43,030 nt of DNA, taken from Novosphingobium sp. Lineage in GTDB: Bacteria; Pseudomonadota; Alphaproteobacteria; Sphingomonadales; Sphingomonadaceae. The notes beneath the pieces are model-generated. The model searched no databases. It was not told the DNA's origin and saw only the letters and a list, made by a program, of their open reading frames with translations. The DNA is taken from the NCBI RefSeq assembly GCF_030696665.1, contig NZ_JAUYRV010000050.1, positions 1 to 43,030 of the forward strand. The letters run 5' to 3'. Both the position numbers and the translations under genes were made by a program. Positions 32,897 to 42,359 of the stretch are shown here, in pieces (the first letter of the stretch is position 1; every line of letters begins with the position of its first letter).

Positions 32897-33523
32897 TCAG
32901 GCGGCGGGTGCCGCCTCGCTTGCTGCTGCATCGGGAGCCGCTTCGCTCGCCGCTGCGTCAGCCGGAGCTTCTGCAGCAGGCGCCGCTTCAGCCGCTGGCA
33001 GCGGCAGGTTTGAGCCGAGCGAGTTGAGATAGAGAATCACGTTGGCGCGGTCTTCACCCTTGGGCAGGCCGGCGAACGACATCTTGGTGCCGGCGGCAAA
33101 CGCCTTGGGGTTCTTCAGCCACGCATCAAGGTTGGCGAAGTCCCAGTTGCCGCCGTGCCCGGCAAGGTCAGCCGAATAAGCGAAACCGGCGGCATGCTTG
33201 CCGATGGGCTTGCCCACGAGGGCGTAAAGATTCGGGCCGATGCCGCTTGCGCCGCCTTCACCAGCGGTGTGGCAGGCCTTGCACTTGGCAAACACGGCTT
33301 CACCCTTGGCAACATCGCCAGCGGCCAGCCGGTTCGGCAAAGGCAGTTCAGCCTCGGCACCGGCCGCGGCTTCTTCTTCAACGCCTTCGATCGCGTAGCC
33401 CATTTCATGGGGACGATGCGCCTTATCGGCGAGAAAATAGTGTCCCGAGAGGCTTGAAAGCCCCAGAGCCACGATGCCTCCGAACAAGGTCCATCCGGCG
33501 ATGGTATTGAAGCGGTCGTCCAT
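32897..33523 (-). CDS. Membrane-anchored class I cytochrome c (CycM-like)
   Basis: 208 residues: an uncleaved N-terminal membrane helix (about 8-31), an acidic Ala-rich linker, one heme-c domain with CKACH (C81, C84, H85) and axial Met148 (TKMSFAGL), and an Ala/Pro/Glu-rich C-terminal tail of about 35 residues with two near-identical DAAASEAAP stretches. It faces the periplasm and probably passes electrons from the bc1 complex to a terminal oxidase, as known for CycM/c552-type proteins of alphaproteobacteria. It is divergent from pheA, an arrangement also known from related genomes. Confidence 0.92.
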   Translation of the reverse strand: MDDRFNTIAGWTLFGGIVALGLSSLSGHYFLADKAHRPHEMGYAIEGVEEEAAAGAEAELPLPNRLAAGDVAKGEAVFAKCKACHTAGEGGASGIGPNLYALVGKPIGKHAAGFAYSADLAGHGGNWDFANLDAWLKNPKAFAAGTKMSFAGLPKGEDRANVILYLNSLGSNLPLPAAEAAPAAEAPADAAASEAAPDAAASEAAPAA

Positions 33524-33690
33524 TTAGAAGCCCCATTGGCGCACGCCAGCACCTTGCCGACACCCGCGCGAGTTGGGGCACGCTCTAGTGAGCGCCATGC
33601 CGCAACGCAAGATGGTTTCATCCCCAAAAAGCCCACAAAAAAGTGTTGTCACTTGCCGGAAAGGACACAGCAGCTTAACGCGCGCCCGAT

Positions 33691-34581
33691 ATGCAGAGCT
33701 ATCCCGCCCCCGCGCTCGCCCTTGTCGAGCAGATGGCCGCCGCCGCCGCCGCTGATCCGGCACGCGCAGTTTCGTTTCAGGGCGCGCCGGGCGCAAACTC
33801 GCATCGGGCGGCAATGGAAGCCCTCCCCGATTGCCTGCCGCTGCCCTGCTTCTCGTTCGAAGATGCGCTGGATGCCGTAAAAGAAGGCCGCGCGGGACAG
33901 GCCATCATTCCCATCGAGAATTCGCAACACGGGCGCGTGGCCGACATCCACTTCCTGCTGCCGGAAAGCGGATTGTCGATCATCGGCGAACACTTCCTTG
34001 AGATTCATGCCAGCCTGATGGCGTTGGGCGATGGCCCCTTCACTGCCGCCTACAGCCACCCGCAGGCGCTTGGCCAATCACGCTTTTATCTGCGCGAGCG
34101 CGGCATCGTGCCGATGAGCTATGCCGACACTGCGGGCGCGGCGGCGTTCGTAGCGGAACTGGGCGATACCACCGTGGCCGCACTGGCCCCACGCATTGCA
34201 GCCGAACTCTATGGCCTGAAAGTCATTGAGGACAATGTCGAGGACGCGCACGACAACACCACGCGCTTTGTAATTCTCTCTAAAACACCGCTTGATCCAG
34301 CCACGATCAGTGTCCCGGCCATGACCACTTTCGTGTTCGAAGTGCGCAACATTCCCGCCGCGCTTTACAAGGCGCTGGGCGGCTTTGCCACGAACGGCGT
34401 CAACATGACCAAGCTGGAAAGCTACCAGCGCGGGGCGAGCTTTGCCGCGACCGAATTTTTCGCCGATATCGTCGGCGCGCCCGGTGAACGCGCGGTGGAT
34501 CTGGCATTCGAGGAACTGGGCTTTTTCGCCAAGGATCTGCGCATGCTGGGCACTTATCCGATGGAGCGCATCCGGGGCTGA
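33691..34581 (+). CDS. pheA: Prephenate dehydratase
   Basis: Converts prephenate to phenylpyruvate in phenylalanine biosynthesis. 296 residues: catalytic domain from VSFQGAPGANSH (about 28) to NTTRFVILSK (about 190-199; the TRF motif is diagnostic), then an ACT domain (about 210-290: FEVRNIPAALYKALGGFATNGVNMTKLES) that normally gives feedback inhibition by Phe. No chorismate mutase domain is fused. The start is ATG 33691; ATG 33733 is an in-frame alternative. The 167 bp between it and the divergent cytochrome gene hold no recognised operator. Confidence 0.95.
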   Translation: MQSYPAPALALVEQMAAAAAADPARAVSFQGAPGANSHRAAMEALPDCLPLPCFSFEDALDAVKEGRAGQAIIPIENSQHGRVADIHFLLPESGLSIIGEHFLEIHASLMALGDGPFTAAYSHPQALGQSRFYLRERGIVPMSYADTAGAAAFVAELGDTTVAALAPRIAAELYGLKVIEDNVEDAHDNTTRFVILSKTPLDPATISVPAMTTFVFEVRNIPAALYKALGGFATNGVNMTKLESYQRGASFAATEFFADIVGAPGERAVDLAFEELGFFAKDLRMLGTYPMERIRG

Positions 34582-34627
34582 TGCAGTTGCGCTTGAACCG
34601 GCTGGTTGCGCATGCAAGGTTGCGGCG

Positions 34628-35290
34628 GTGACAGTCGGGGCGGCAGCAAATACAGCAGATGATGGCGCATTGGCGGCGGAAGAGGCTTGGCGCTCGGTCC
34701 GCGAATCGTCAGACATCCAGTTCGCGCCCGTGGCACCCGATCCCCCGCCCCAAACGCCTGAATGGATGAAAACGCTGGGCGAATGGCTGGAATGGCTGCT
34801 GTCTCCGCTGGGACGGCTGCTGGGCGGCAGTTGGGGTGTCATCGAACTGATCCTGATGATCGGCGCGGGGCTGGGCATTGTATGGATTGCGTGGGCCTTG
34901 CTCTGGCCGCTGTGGCTGGCACGCCAAGGCCGCGCCAAAGTGGCCACACCCGAATGGACGCCGCCGCGCGAAGAGGCGCTGGCCTTGCTGGAGGATGCTG
35001 ACCGGCTGGCCGCACAGGGCCTGTTTGCCGAAGCCGCGCACCTGCTGCTCCAGCGCAGCGTCGGCCAGATCGCGCGCGCCCGGCCCGATTGGCTCAAACC
35101 AGCCAGCACCGCGCGTGAGATTGGCGCGATTCAGGGCCTGCCTGCCGAGGCGCGGACGGCCTTTGGCACCATCGCCACGCTGGTTGAGCGTGCCCGCTAT
35201 GCCCTGCGCCCGTTGGGGGCAGAAGATTGGTCCACCGCGCGCGCTGCCTATGCCCGCTTCGCGCTTGAACCGTTGGGCGCGAGAGCTTGA
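34628..35290 (+). CDS. DUF4129 domain protein, first gene of the MoxR cluster
   Basis: 220 residues with one strong membrane helix (about 75-100, LILMIGAGLGIVWIAWALLWPLWL). A C-terminal cytoplasmic domain (REEALALLEDADRLAAQGLFAEAAHLLLQRSV, then PASTAREI) fits DUF4129. The family recurs next to MoxR/DUF58 genes; its function is unknown. I chose GTG 34628 with AAGG 8 nt upstream. The open frame reaches back to 34442 through pheA, but that part is clearly out-of-frame pheA. The stop overlaps the next start as TTGA. Confidence 0.8.
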   Translation: MTVGAAANTADDGALAAEEAWRSVRESSDIQFAPVAPDPPPQTPEWMKTLGEWLEWLLSPLGRLLGGSWGVIELILMIGAGLGIVWIAWALLWPLWLARQGRAKVATPEWTPPREEALALLEDADRLAAQGLFAEAAHLLLQRSVGQIARARPDWLKPASTAREIGAIQGLPAEARTAFGTIATLVERARYALRPLGAEDWSTARAAYARFALEPLGARA

Positions 35291-36567
35291 GCGCCGCTCC
35301 CTCTCCTTTCTCACGCGGCACGGTGATCGGCATGCTGCTGGTCGGCGCACTGGCGTTCGTGGCCCTCCTCTGGTTCCTTGGCAACAGCACAGGCGGCAGC
35401 GGCAACAATGGCGGTGCGCATGTTGGCGGCAAGGGGCTTAACGGCTTTGCCGGGCTGGCCCAGATGCTTGAGGCCGAAGGGCTGGACGTGCAGCGCCTGC
35501 GCAACCGCCAGACCATCGAAAGCGCTCCCGGTCTGCTGATCCTCACCCCACCCGCCGGGGCCGAGGGCAAGGAGATTGCCAAAGTCGTCGAAGCACGGCG
35601 CTATATCGGGCCAACGCTGGTGATCGCGCCCAAGTGGTTCACAAGTGACGCCAATTCCGCCAAGGCCAAGCGCGGCTGGGTGCAGATCATCTCCACCGTC
35701 CTGCCCGAATGGCCGGGCTTTGCCGACAATGTCGCGGTGGAACTGAGCGACGGAAAATCCCCTCCTGCAGGCGGCTGGCGCGTGGGTGAACGGCGTGGAA
35801 TGCTGCCTGATGACAAGCAGGTCGAAAGCGGCTCCGGCAAGGGGCTGGTGCCCATCGTCAACGCCGGCAACGGCAGGATTCTTGCCGCGTGGCTGGATGA
35901 TGATGGCTACTATCCCGGCCTCAATGATTTCGCCGGGATCGACCCGGACTACGGCGGGGATGACGAAGATCTCTACCCGGTGGTAATGGTGTTCGAGCCG
36001 GACCTGCTGGACAACTGGGGCCTTGCCGACAAAGCCACCGCGCTGATGGCCCGCGATCTGGTGCTGGCAACGGCAGATGACCGTGACATGCCGATTGCGT
36101 TCGACATGACTTTCAACGGCTTCGGCGCAAACCGCAACCTGCTGACGCTGGCCTTCGAACCGCCCTTCCTTGCCGCCACGATCTGCCTGCTGCTGGCCGC
36201 GTTGGCGGTGGCATGGCGTGCGCTGCACCGCTTCGGCCCCTCCTTGGCGCAAGGCCCGGAAATCGCAATGGGCAAGGCCGCGCTGGTCGCCAATGCTGCC
36301 GGGCTGATCCGCCGCGCCGGCCGCGTCCACCTCGCCGCCGCGCCCTATGCCGATGCGGTGCGAGAACGAATCGCGTTGGCATTGGGATTGCCGCGGGGCC
36401 TTGTACCTACCGAGATCGAGCGACTGATCGACGTGGCGCAGGAACGGCGCAGCGTTCCCGGCCCGACATTTTCCAGTGCTGCCCGGCACTTGCGCGATGC
36501 TCGCAAACCGCATGACGTGACCCGGCGCGCGCTGGTTCTGCAAAATATAGAAAGGCTTCTGAAGTGA
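35287..36567 (+). CDS. DUF4350 domain membrane protein of the MoxR cluster
   Basis: 426 residues. The N-terminal helix is at about 12-32 and is followed by [42 protein letters not shown], the DUF4350 opening (a ThuA/GATase-like domain in the periplasm). A second helix lies at about 288-312, and then comes a cytoplasmic tail of about 110 residues. The function is unknown; members occur between the DUF4129 and MoxR genes. It starts at TTG 35287, overlapping the previous stop; ATG 35332 would cut into the membrane helix. It overlaps moxR by 4 nt (GTGA). Confidence 0.82.
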   Translation: MSAAPSPFSRGTVIGMLLVGALAFVALLWFLGNSTGGSGNNGGAHVGGKGLNGFAGLAQMLEAEGLDVQRLRNRQTIESAPGLLILTPPAGAEGKEIAKVVEARRYIGPTLVIAPKWFTSDANSAKAKRGWVQIISTVLPEWPGFADNVAVELSDGKSPPAGGWRVGERRGMLPDDKQVESGSGKGLVPIVNAGNGRILAAWLDDDGYYPGLNDFAGIDPDYGGDDEDLYPVVMVFEPDLLDNWGLADKATALMARDLVLATADDRDMPIAFDMTFNGFGANRNLLTLAFEPPFLAATICLLLAALAVAWRALHRFGPSLAQGPEIAMGKAALVANAAGLIRRAGRVHLAAAPYADAVRERIALALGLPRGLVPTEIERLIDVAQERRSVPGPTFSSAARHLRDARKPHDVTRRALVLQNIERLLK

Positions 36568-37541
36568 ACCTAGATGCACCTAGAATGACCCTAGGCGACC
36601 TTGGCGCGCTTTCCGCCGCCATCCGGGCCGAAGTTGGCAAGGCTGTGGTGGGTCAGGAACAGGTGCTCGACCATCTCCTCGTCGCACTCTTCGCAGGTGG
36701 CCATGTCCTGCTTGAAGGACCGCCCGGAACCGCCAAGACGTTCCTCGCGCAGACCTTCGCCGCCACGCTGGGTCTGGACTTCGGCCGCATCCAGTTCACC
36801 CCCGATCTGATGCCCGGCGACATCCTCGGCTCCAACCTGTTCAACTTCCAGACCAGCCAGTTCACGCTGACGCGCGGCCCGATTTTCCACGAATTGCTGC
36901 TGGCCGACGAAATCAACCGCACCCCGCCCAAGACGCAAGCCGCGCTGCTGGAAGCGATGCAGGAACGCCGGGTGACGCTCGACGGGCAGAGCCATGCCCT
37001 GTCGGATCGCTTCATGGTGGTGGCAACGCAGAACCCGATCGAGAGCCAGGGCGTATATCCCCTGCCCGAGGCACAGCTCGACCGCTTCCTCTTCAAGCTG
37101 CTCGTCGAATACCCCTCTGCCGAGGAAGAAGCGCGGATCGTCACCCGCTATGGCGAAGGGCGCGGCGCGCCAAAGCCTGCAGAACTCGGCGTTACAGCAG
37201 TGGCTGATGCCGCGCAGTTAAAGGCGGCGCAAGCAGCAGTCGCAGCGGTGACGATGGCCGAATCGGTGGTCGACTATGTCGTCCGCCTGATCCGCGCCAC
37301 GCGTGAAAGCGGCGATCTGGTGGTGGGCGCAAGCCCGCGAGCAGCAGTGTTGCTCGCAGGCGCAGCGCGGGCGCGGGCGGCGCTGGATGGCCGCGAATAC
37401 GCAATTCCCGATGACGTGAAAGCGCTCGCCACCGCCGTCTTGCGCCACCGCCTGATGCTCAGCCCTGCGGCAGAGATCGAAGGCAAGCAGGTGGAAGCCA
37501 TCGTGGCCGCGCTGGTTGAGGGCACGGAAGCGCCGCGTTGA
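36564..37541 (+). CDS. moxR: MoxR-family AAA+ ATPase
   Basis: 325-residue chaperone-like ATPase. Walker A is GPPGTAKT (52-59), Walker B is LLADEINR, the sensor 1 region is [12 protein letters not shown], and the arginine-finger/sensor 2 region contains [18 protein letters not shown]. MoxR proteins act with VWA-domain partners to assemble or activate other proteins; here the partner is presumably the DUF58 protein encoded next. It starts with GTG 36564. Both ends overlap neighbours by 4 nt, so stoichiometric synthesis is likely. Confidence 0.93.
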   Translation: MNLDAPRMTLGDLGALSAAIRAEVGKAVVGQEQVLDHLLVALFAGGHVLLEGPPGTAKTFLAQTFAATLGLDFGRIQFTPDLMPGDILGSNLFNFQTSQFTLTRGPIFHELLLADEINRTPPKTQAALLEAMQERRVTLDGQSHALSDRFMVVATQNPIESQGVYPLPEAQLDRFLFKLLVEYPSAEEEARIVTRYGEGRGAPKPAELGVTAVADAAQLKAAQAAVAAVTMAESVVDYVVRLIRATRESGDLVVGASPRAAVLLAGAARARAALDGREYAIPDDVKALATAVLRHRLMLSPAAEIEGKQVEAIVAALVEGTEAPR

Positions 37542-38866
37542 ACAGACCGCCTGCCCTTCTGCCAACAGGCCGCGCGGTCCTGCTGATCGCAGGGTTGGCT
37601 CCGGTGGCGCTGTTGCTGGCAGCAGCGGCCCCCGGTGCATGGATCGCCGCGCCTGCGCTGGGCGGAGCGTTGCTGGTTCTGGTGCTGCTCGACGGGCTGT
37701 TCGCCGGATCGCTCGACGATCTGCGCGTGGTGGTGCCAAGCGATTCGGAAGTCGGTGAGACGTCAAAACTGACCGTATTGGCCGACCTTTCGCGCACCGC
37801 CCCCCGCGCGCGCCCTGAAGCCGCGCTGGAATGCGACCCACGCCTCAGCGCTGGCGGGCGCATCTCCCTGCCGCTCACTTTTGCCGACGGCGCATGGAGC
37901 GGGACCACCGACCTTGTGCCCAATCGTCGCGGGACCGGCGCGGTAACGCGCGTCTGGCTGCGCTGGACCGGGCCACTCGGCCTTGCGCACCGGCAGGCGA
38001 ACCGCGCGCTGGACGCCGAAGTGCGAGTCTGGCCCAACATCGCCCCTGTACGCAGCCCGGCACTGCAAATCTTCCTGCGCGATGCCCAGTTCGGCATGAT
38101 CGCACGCCGCATCCGGGGCGAAGGCACCGATTTTGAAGCGCTGGCCGAATACGAACCCGGCATGGACCGCCGCCGCATCGACTGGAAAAGCTCGGCCCGC
38201 CACGGAAAGCTCTATGCCAAGGAATACGAGGTCGAGCGCAACAACCAGATCGTCTTCGCCTTCGATTGCGGGCAGGCGATGTGCGAACCGATCGAGGGCC
38301 TGCCCCGGATCGACCGCGCGGTCACCGCCGCGCTGACCACCGCTTACGTCGCACTGAAAGCGCAGGACCGCGTCGCTCTGTTCGGCTTTGCTGCGCGGCC
38401 CGAAGTCGCCACGCCCTTCGTCACCGACAGCCGCGATTTCGCCCGGCTACAGCGCGCCGCCGCCAAACTGGATTACCACCCCGGCGAGCCGAACTTCACA
38501 CTGGCCCTTTCCACACTGGCCGCGCGGCTGCGGCGGCGTTCGCTGATCGTGCTGTTCTCGGACTTCTCGGACCCCACCAGCGCCGAACTGATGGTGGAAA
38601 ACGTGAGCCGTCTGGTCGACAAGCACTTGGTGCTGTTCGTGGTGATGACCGACGCCGAACTTGCCGGAATCACCACGGCGGACGTGACCGACATGCAATC
38701 GGTGGCCGAAGCCGTCACCGCCAGCAGCCTGATCCGCCAGCGCGCGCTGGTGCTGCAGCGGTTGCGGCATCTTGGCGTGCGCGTGCTGGAAGCGCGGCAC
38801 GACCAGATCGGCACGCGCCTGCTCGACGCCTACCTTGCCATCAAGCGCGAAGGGAGGATCGGGTGA
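37538..38866 (+). CDS. DUF58 (VWA-like) protein, MoxR partner
   Basis: 442 residues: two hydrophobic segments near the N-terminus (about 12-30 and 34-55), an Ig-like middle part, then the DUF58 signature ([33 protein letters not shown], about 200-232) and a VWA-like domain. The metal site begins with D243 in FDCGQAM instead of the classical DxSxS, as in many DUF58 proteins, so metal binding may be weakened. It starts at TTG 37538 in a TTGA overlap with moxR and ends in a GTGA overlap with the SpoIIM gene. Confidence 0.88.
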   Translation: MNRPPALLPTGRAVLLIAGLAPVALLLAAAAPGAWIAAPALGGALLVLVLLDGLFAGSLDDLRVVVPSDSEVGETSKLTVLADLSRTAPRARPEAALECDPRLSAGGRISLPLTFADGAWSGTTDLVPNRRGTGAVTRVWLRWTGPLGLAHRQANRALDAEVRVWPNIAPVRSPALQIFLRDAQFGMIARRIRGEGTDFEALAEYEPGMDRRRIDWKSSARHGKLYAKEYEVERNNQIVFAFDCGQAMCEPIEGLPRIDRAVTAALTTAYVALKAQDRVALFGFAARPEVATPFVTDSRDFARLQRAAAKLDYHPGEPNFTLALSTLAARLRRRSLIVLFSDFSDPTSAELMVENVSRLVDKHLVLFVVMTDAELAGITTADVTDMQSVAEAVTASSLIRQRALVLQRLRHLGVRVLEARHDQIGTRLLDAYLAIKREGRIG

Positions 38867-39930
38867 ACGCCGTCACGACCGGTATTGCACAACGCATCGG
38901 CGGCTGGTTCTCCAAACCGTCCGAAACTGTCGTTGCTGCGGAACAGGCAGCGCTGCGGTCCGACCGGTTCCGGCTGGAGCGCGAGGCTGACTGGAAGCGG
39001 CTCGATGCGATCCTGAAACGCATGGAAGCAGGCCGCACGCGCGGGCTTTCAGACGAAGACCTGCTCGCCCTGCCCGCGCTTTATCGCACGGCGGCCTCAA
39101 GCCTTTCGATTGCGCGCGAAACGTCGCTCGATGCCGCGCTGGTCAGCTATCTTGAAGCATTGACGCAGCGGGCGTGGTTCCTGGTCTATGGCCCGCGCGC
39201 TTCGCTCTGGTCGTGGTTTCGCGGGTTTCTGGGCGGCGGGTGGAGCGCCAGTGTGCGCGGGCTTGGCATCGACCTGCTGATTGCGCTGGCGCTGATGGTG
39301 GCGGGAACGGTGGTCGGCTGGTTGCTCGTCGCGTCCAATCCCGAATGGTACTATTCGCTTGTCCCCGGCGGCTTCGCCGATGAACGGGTGCCGGGTGCCA
39401 GCAAGGAAGTGTTGCGCGGCACACTGTTCGGCAATCAGGATCAGGATGGGATGAGCGTGTTTGCCGCCAGCCTGTTCAGCAACAATGCGCAAGTTTCGAT
39501 CCTGTGCTTCGCGCTGGGCTTTGCCTTTGGCCTGCCCACGATGCTGCTGCTGATCCACAACACCGCGCTGCTGGGGGCGATGCTGTGGCTCTATCACGGG
39601 CAAGGGTTGCTGCTCGATTTCGTCGGCTGGCTTTCCATCCACGGCACGACCGAGCTTTTCGCGATCCTGCTGGCAGGCGCGGCGGGCATTCACGTGGGGC
39701 GGTCGATGGCCTTTCCCGGCAACCTGCCGGTGATGGATGCGGCCGCGGCAGCGGGCCGGCGCGCAGCGCAAGTGATGACCGGAGTGGTGCTGATGCTGGT
39801 CATCGCCGCTTTGCTTGAAGGATTTGCGCGCCAGTTGGTCGATTCCACACCATCGCGGCTGATCGTGGGCACTTTCATGCTGGTGATGTGGACCGGCTAT
39901 TTCTTCGCCTTCCGCAGGGGCGTGCGCTGA
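38863..39930 (+). CDS. Stage II sporulation protein M (SpoIIM) family membrane protein
   Basis: 355 residues. The N-terminal cytoplasmic part (about 1-125) is charged and helical. About five or six membrane segments follow (133-155, 205-235, 240-262, 270-290, 305-325, 335-350), with the family motif NNAQVSILCFALGFAFGLPT. The name comes from a Bacillus sporulation protein; in Gram-negative MoxR clusters the role is unknown. The start GTG 38863 overlaps the DUF58 stop. The frame continues far upstream as a shadow of DUF58. The stop overlaps the next start (TGATG). Confidence 0.87.
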   Translation: MNAVTTGIAQRIGGWFSKPSETVVAAEQAALRSDRFRLEREADWKRLDAILKRMEAGRTRGLSDEDLLALPALYRTAASSLSIARETSLDAALVSYLEALTQRAWFLVYGPRASLWSWFRGFLGGGWSASVRGLGIDLLIALALMVAGTVVGWLLVASNPEWYYSLVPGGFADERVPGASKEVLRGTLFGNQDQDGMSVFAASLFSNNAQVSILCFALGFAFGLPTMLLLIHNTALLGAMLWLYHGQGLLLDFVGWLSIHGTTELFAILLAGAAGIHVGRSMAFPGNLPVMDAAAAAGRRAAQVMTGVVLMLVIAALLEGFARQLVDSTPSRLIVGTFMLVMWTGYFFAFRRGVR

Positions 39931-40910
39931 TGGCCCTTGCCCTGAAGATACCCTTCCGACGCCGCGGCGAGGCCCGAACCGGTCCGATCCGCGCCGATGG
40001 TGACAAGCGGCGACGCATGGTGGTCTCGCCCGAAGGCGTGCCGATCCCGTTCATGCTGGCATCGCGCGGGTCGCGGGCGGCGGCGCTGTTCCTTGATCTG
40101 TTGATGATTTTCGGTGCCATCATCGGCTCCACTCTCATTCTCGCCTGGATCGCCGATGGCATCGGCTTTGATTTCGACAAGGAGGATGGCCCCGCCGGGC
40201 GCGCGATGCAGGCGCTGCTGATCGTGTGGGTGGTGGCGATGTTCCTGTTCCGCAACGCGTGGTTCCTGTTTTTCGAACTCGGCCCGCGCGGCGCTACGCC
40301 CGGAAAGCGCATCTGCGGCATCCGCGTGGCGGCCCGGGCGCGCGGGGAAAACGGCGGGCGGCTGACCACCGAAGCGGTGATTGCGCGCAATCTGGTGCGC
40401 GATATCGAACTGTTCATGCCGCTGATCTTCTTCATTTCCGCCAGTGTGGAGGGTGGCGATACCGAAATGGCCGGATGGGCGGGCCTCGGCTGGTTCCTGA
40501 TCTTCGCGCTGTTCCCGTTCTTCAACCGCGACCGGCTGCGCTGTGGCGACATGATCGCAGGCACGTGGGTGGTCGAAGCGCCGAAGACAAAGCTCGAGAC
40601 GGCGCTTTCGGTCGGCGAAGCTGCGCGCGGGCGCTCACAGGCGACCGGCGCGCAGTACAAGTTCAGCGATGCCGACCTTGCCATCTATGGTGAGTACGAG
40701 TTGCAAGTGCTCGAGCGCGTGTTGCGCGAAAACCGCGCCGATGGCATGCGCGATGTTACCGAGGCGATCTGCCGCAAGATTGGCTGGAGTGCAGGTGCGG
40801 GCGACGAACGCGCGTTTCTCGAGGCCTACTACGCGCAACTGCGCGCAAGGCTGGAAACCGGAATGCGCTTTGGCAAACGCAAGGCGGACAAGCATAGCGG
40901 GGGCGCATGA
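39930..40910 (+). CDS. RDD family membrane protein
   Basis: 326 residues. RDD signature residues are visible in RGSRAAALFLDLLMIF (helix 1) and GPRGATPGKRICGIRVAAR. Membrane helices lie at about 52-75, 92-115 and 168-205. A cytoplasmic C-terminal domain of about 110 residues (FSDADLAIYGEYELQVLERVL) is typical of the MoxR-cluster version. Function unknown, perhaps transport. I chose ATG 39930 (MALALKIPF), with the TGATG overlap; the frame is open to 39888. Confidence 0.87.
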   Translation: MALALKIPFRRRGEARTGPIRADGDKRRRMVVSPEGVPIPFMLASRGSRAAALFLDLLMIFGAIIGSTLILAWIADGIGFDFDKEDGPAGRAMQALLIVWVVAMFLFRNAWFLFFELGPRGATPGKRICGIRVAARARGENGGRLTTEAVIARNLVRDIELFMPLIFFISASVEGGDTEMAGWAGLGWFLIFALFPFFNRDRLRCGDMIAGTWVVEAPKTKLETALSVGEAARGRSQATGAQYKFSDADLAIYGEYELQVLERVLRENRADGMRDVTEAICRKIGWSAGAGDERAFLEAYYAQLRARLETGMRFGKRKADKHSGGA

Positions 40911-41383
40911 AGGAGAACTTGTGGATCGTCGAGGACGATCTTTCCGGCGAAGCGATACGCGAACTGGTGGCGCTGCACCTTTCGGGGATGCATGCCCATT
41001 CGCCCGCCTGCAAGGTTCACGCCCTGCCGGTGGAGCAATTGCGACAGCCCGGCGTGACGTTCTTCTCTGCGTGGATGGGCGAGGGGCTGGTCGGCATGGG
41101 CGCGATTCGTGAACTGGATGCTGCCCATGGCGAACTGAAATCGATGCGCGTTGCCCCCGAATGGCTGGGCAAGGGTATTGGCGAGGCGATGTTGCTGCAC
41201 TTGCTGGGCGTGGCGCGGACGCGCGGATATGGCCGCGTCAGTCTGGAGACAGGGCAAGGTCCGGCATTCGAGCCTGCGTTGGGCCTTTATCGCAAACACG
41301 GCTTCGCCAATTGCGCAGCGTTTGCCGATTACGTGCTGGATGATTTCAGCCAGTGCCTGACGGTGACGCTGGGATCCAACTAA
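40907..41383 (+). CDS. GNAT family N-acetyltransferase
   Basis: 158-residue acetyltransferase. Acetyl-CoA binding motif A is [37 protein letters not shown] (only the Q/RxxGxG/A core is diagnostic), followed by [10 protein letters not shown] (motif B). It resembles the YsnE/PhnO-like putative acetyltransferases; the substrate is unknown. ATGA overlap with the RDD gene makes it the last member of the seven-gene coupled run, before a perfect palindrome. Confidence 0.9.
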   Translation: MKENLWIVEDDLSGEAIRELVALHLSGMHAHSPACKVHALPVEQLRQPGVTFFSAWMGEGLVGMGAIRELDAAHGELKSMRVAPEWLGKGIGEAMLLHLLGVARTRGYGRVSLETGQGPAFEPALGLYRKHGFANCAAFADYVLDDFSQCLTVTLGSN

Positions 41384-41388
41384 CCTAT

Positions 41389-41418
41389 TTGGAGTGTTTC
41401 CCCGGGGAAACACTCCAA
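41389..41418. terminator. 30-bp perfect palindrome between convergent genes, probable bidirectional terminator
   Basis: TTGGAGTGTTTCCCC (41389-41403) is followed without spacer by its exact reverse complement (41404-41418). It lies 5 nt after the GNAT stop and 8 nt after the etfA stop on the other strand. No real T-run follows on either side, so it may work as a roadblock hairpin or RNA-end stabiliser, or be a protein site. Confidence 0.6.
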
Positions 41419-41426
41419 TATGGCAA

Positions 41427-42359
41427 TCACAGCTTCCCCGTAAGTTCCGGCACGAGCGTGAAGAGATCACCGACAAGGCCGATGTCTGCGACCTGGAAGA
41501 TGGGGGCGTCTTCGTCCTTGTTGATGGCGATGATGGTCTTGGAGTCCTTCATGCCGGCAAGGTGCTGGATCGCGCCGGAGATGCCGACCGCGATGTAGAC
41601 TTCGGGGGCGACGATCTTGCCGGTCTGGCCGACCTGATAGTCGTTGGGCACGTAGCCTGCGTCCACCGCAGCGCGTGATGCGCCGATGCCTGCGTTCAGC
41701 TTGTCGGCCAGCGGGGTGATGATCTGCTCGAAGGTCGCTGCGTCCTTCAGCGCGCGGCCGCCCGAGACGATGATCTTGGCGCTGGTCAGTTCGGGGCGCT
41801 CGGACTTGGCGATTACGGCGCTGACGAAAGTGGACAGGCCGCTGTCGGCGGTTGCCGCGATGGCTTCGACGCTCGCGCTGCCGCCGGTCGGCTCAGCCTT
41901 GGCGAAGGCGGTGCCGCGCACGGTGATGACCAGCTTGGCATCGCTGCTTTCCACCGTGGCGATGGCGTTGCCGGCATAGATCGGGCGGGTGAAGGTCTTG
42001 GGGCCTTCGACCGACAGGATGTCGGACACCTGCATCACATCGAGCAGCGCGGCGACGCGCGGGGCGACGTTCTTGCCGGTGGTGGTGGCGGGCGCGACGA
42101 AGGCGTCGTAGTCCGCCATCAGGCCCGCGACGAGCGGGGCGAGATTTTCGGCCAGCGCGTTTTCGAGCGCGGCGTCATCGGCCTTGAGCACCTTGGCGAC
42201 GCCTGCGATCTGCGCGGCGGCGGTTGCCGCACCATCGCAGCCTGCGCCTGCGACCAATGCGGTCACTTCGCCGATTTGGGCAGCGGCGGTGACGGCGGCG
42301 AGGGTGGCGTCCTTGACGGAGGCGTTGTCGTGTTCGACCAGAACGAGAACCTTCGACAT
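41427..42359 (-). CDS. etfA: Electron transfer flavoprotein alpha subunit
   Basis: FAD-binding subunit of the EtfAB heterodimer, which takes electrons from acyl-CoA and other dehydrogenases and passes them to ETF-ubiquinone oxidoreductase. 310 residues. The C-terminal FAD domain is intact: [50 protein letters not shown] and [15 protein letters not shown]. The ATG at 42359 overlaps the etfB stop (TGATG), so the subunits are made together. Confidence 0.97.
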   Translation of the reverse strand: MSKVLVLVEHDNASVKDATLAAVTAAAQIGEVTALVAGAGCDGAATAAAQIAGVAKVLKADDAALENALAENLAPLVAGLMADYDAFVAPATTTGKNVAPRVAALLDVMQVSDILSVEGPKTFTRPIYAGNAIATVESSDAKLVITVRGTAFAKAEPTGGSASVEAIAATADSGLSTFVSAVIAKSERPELTSAKIIVSGGRALKDAATFEQIITPLADKLNAGIGASRAAVDAGYVPNDYQVGQTGKIVAPEVYIAVGISGAIQHLAGMKDSKTIIAINKDEDAPIFQVADIGLVGDLFTLVPELTGKL

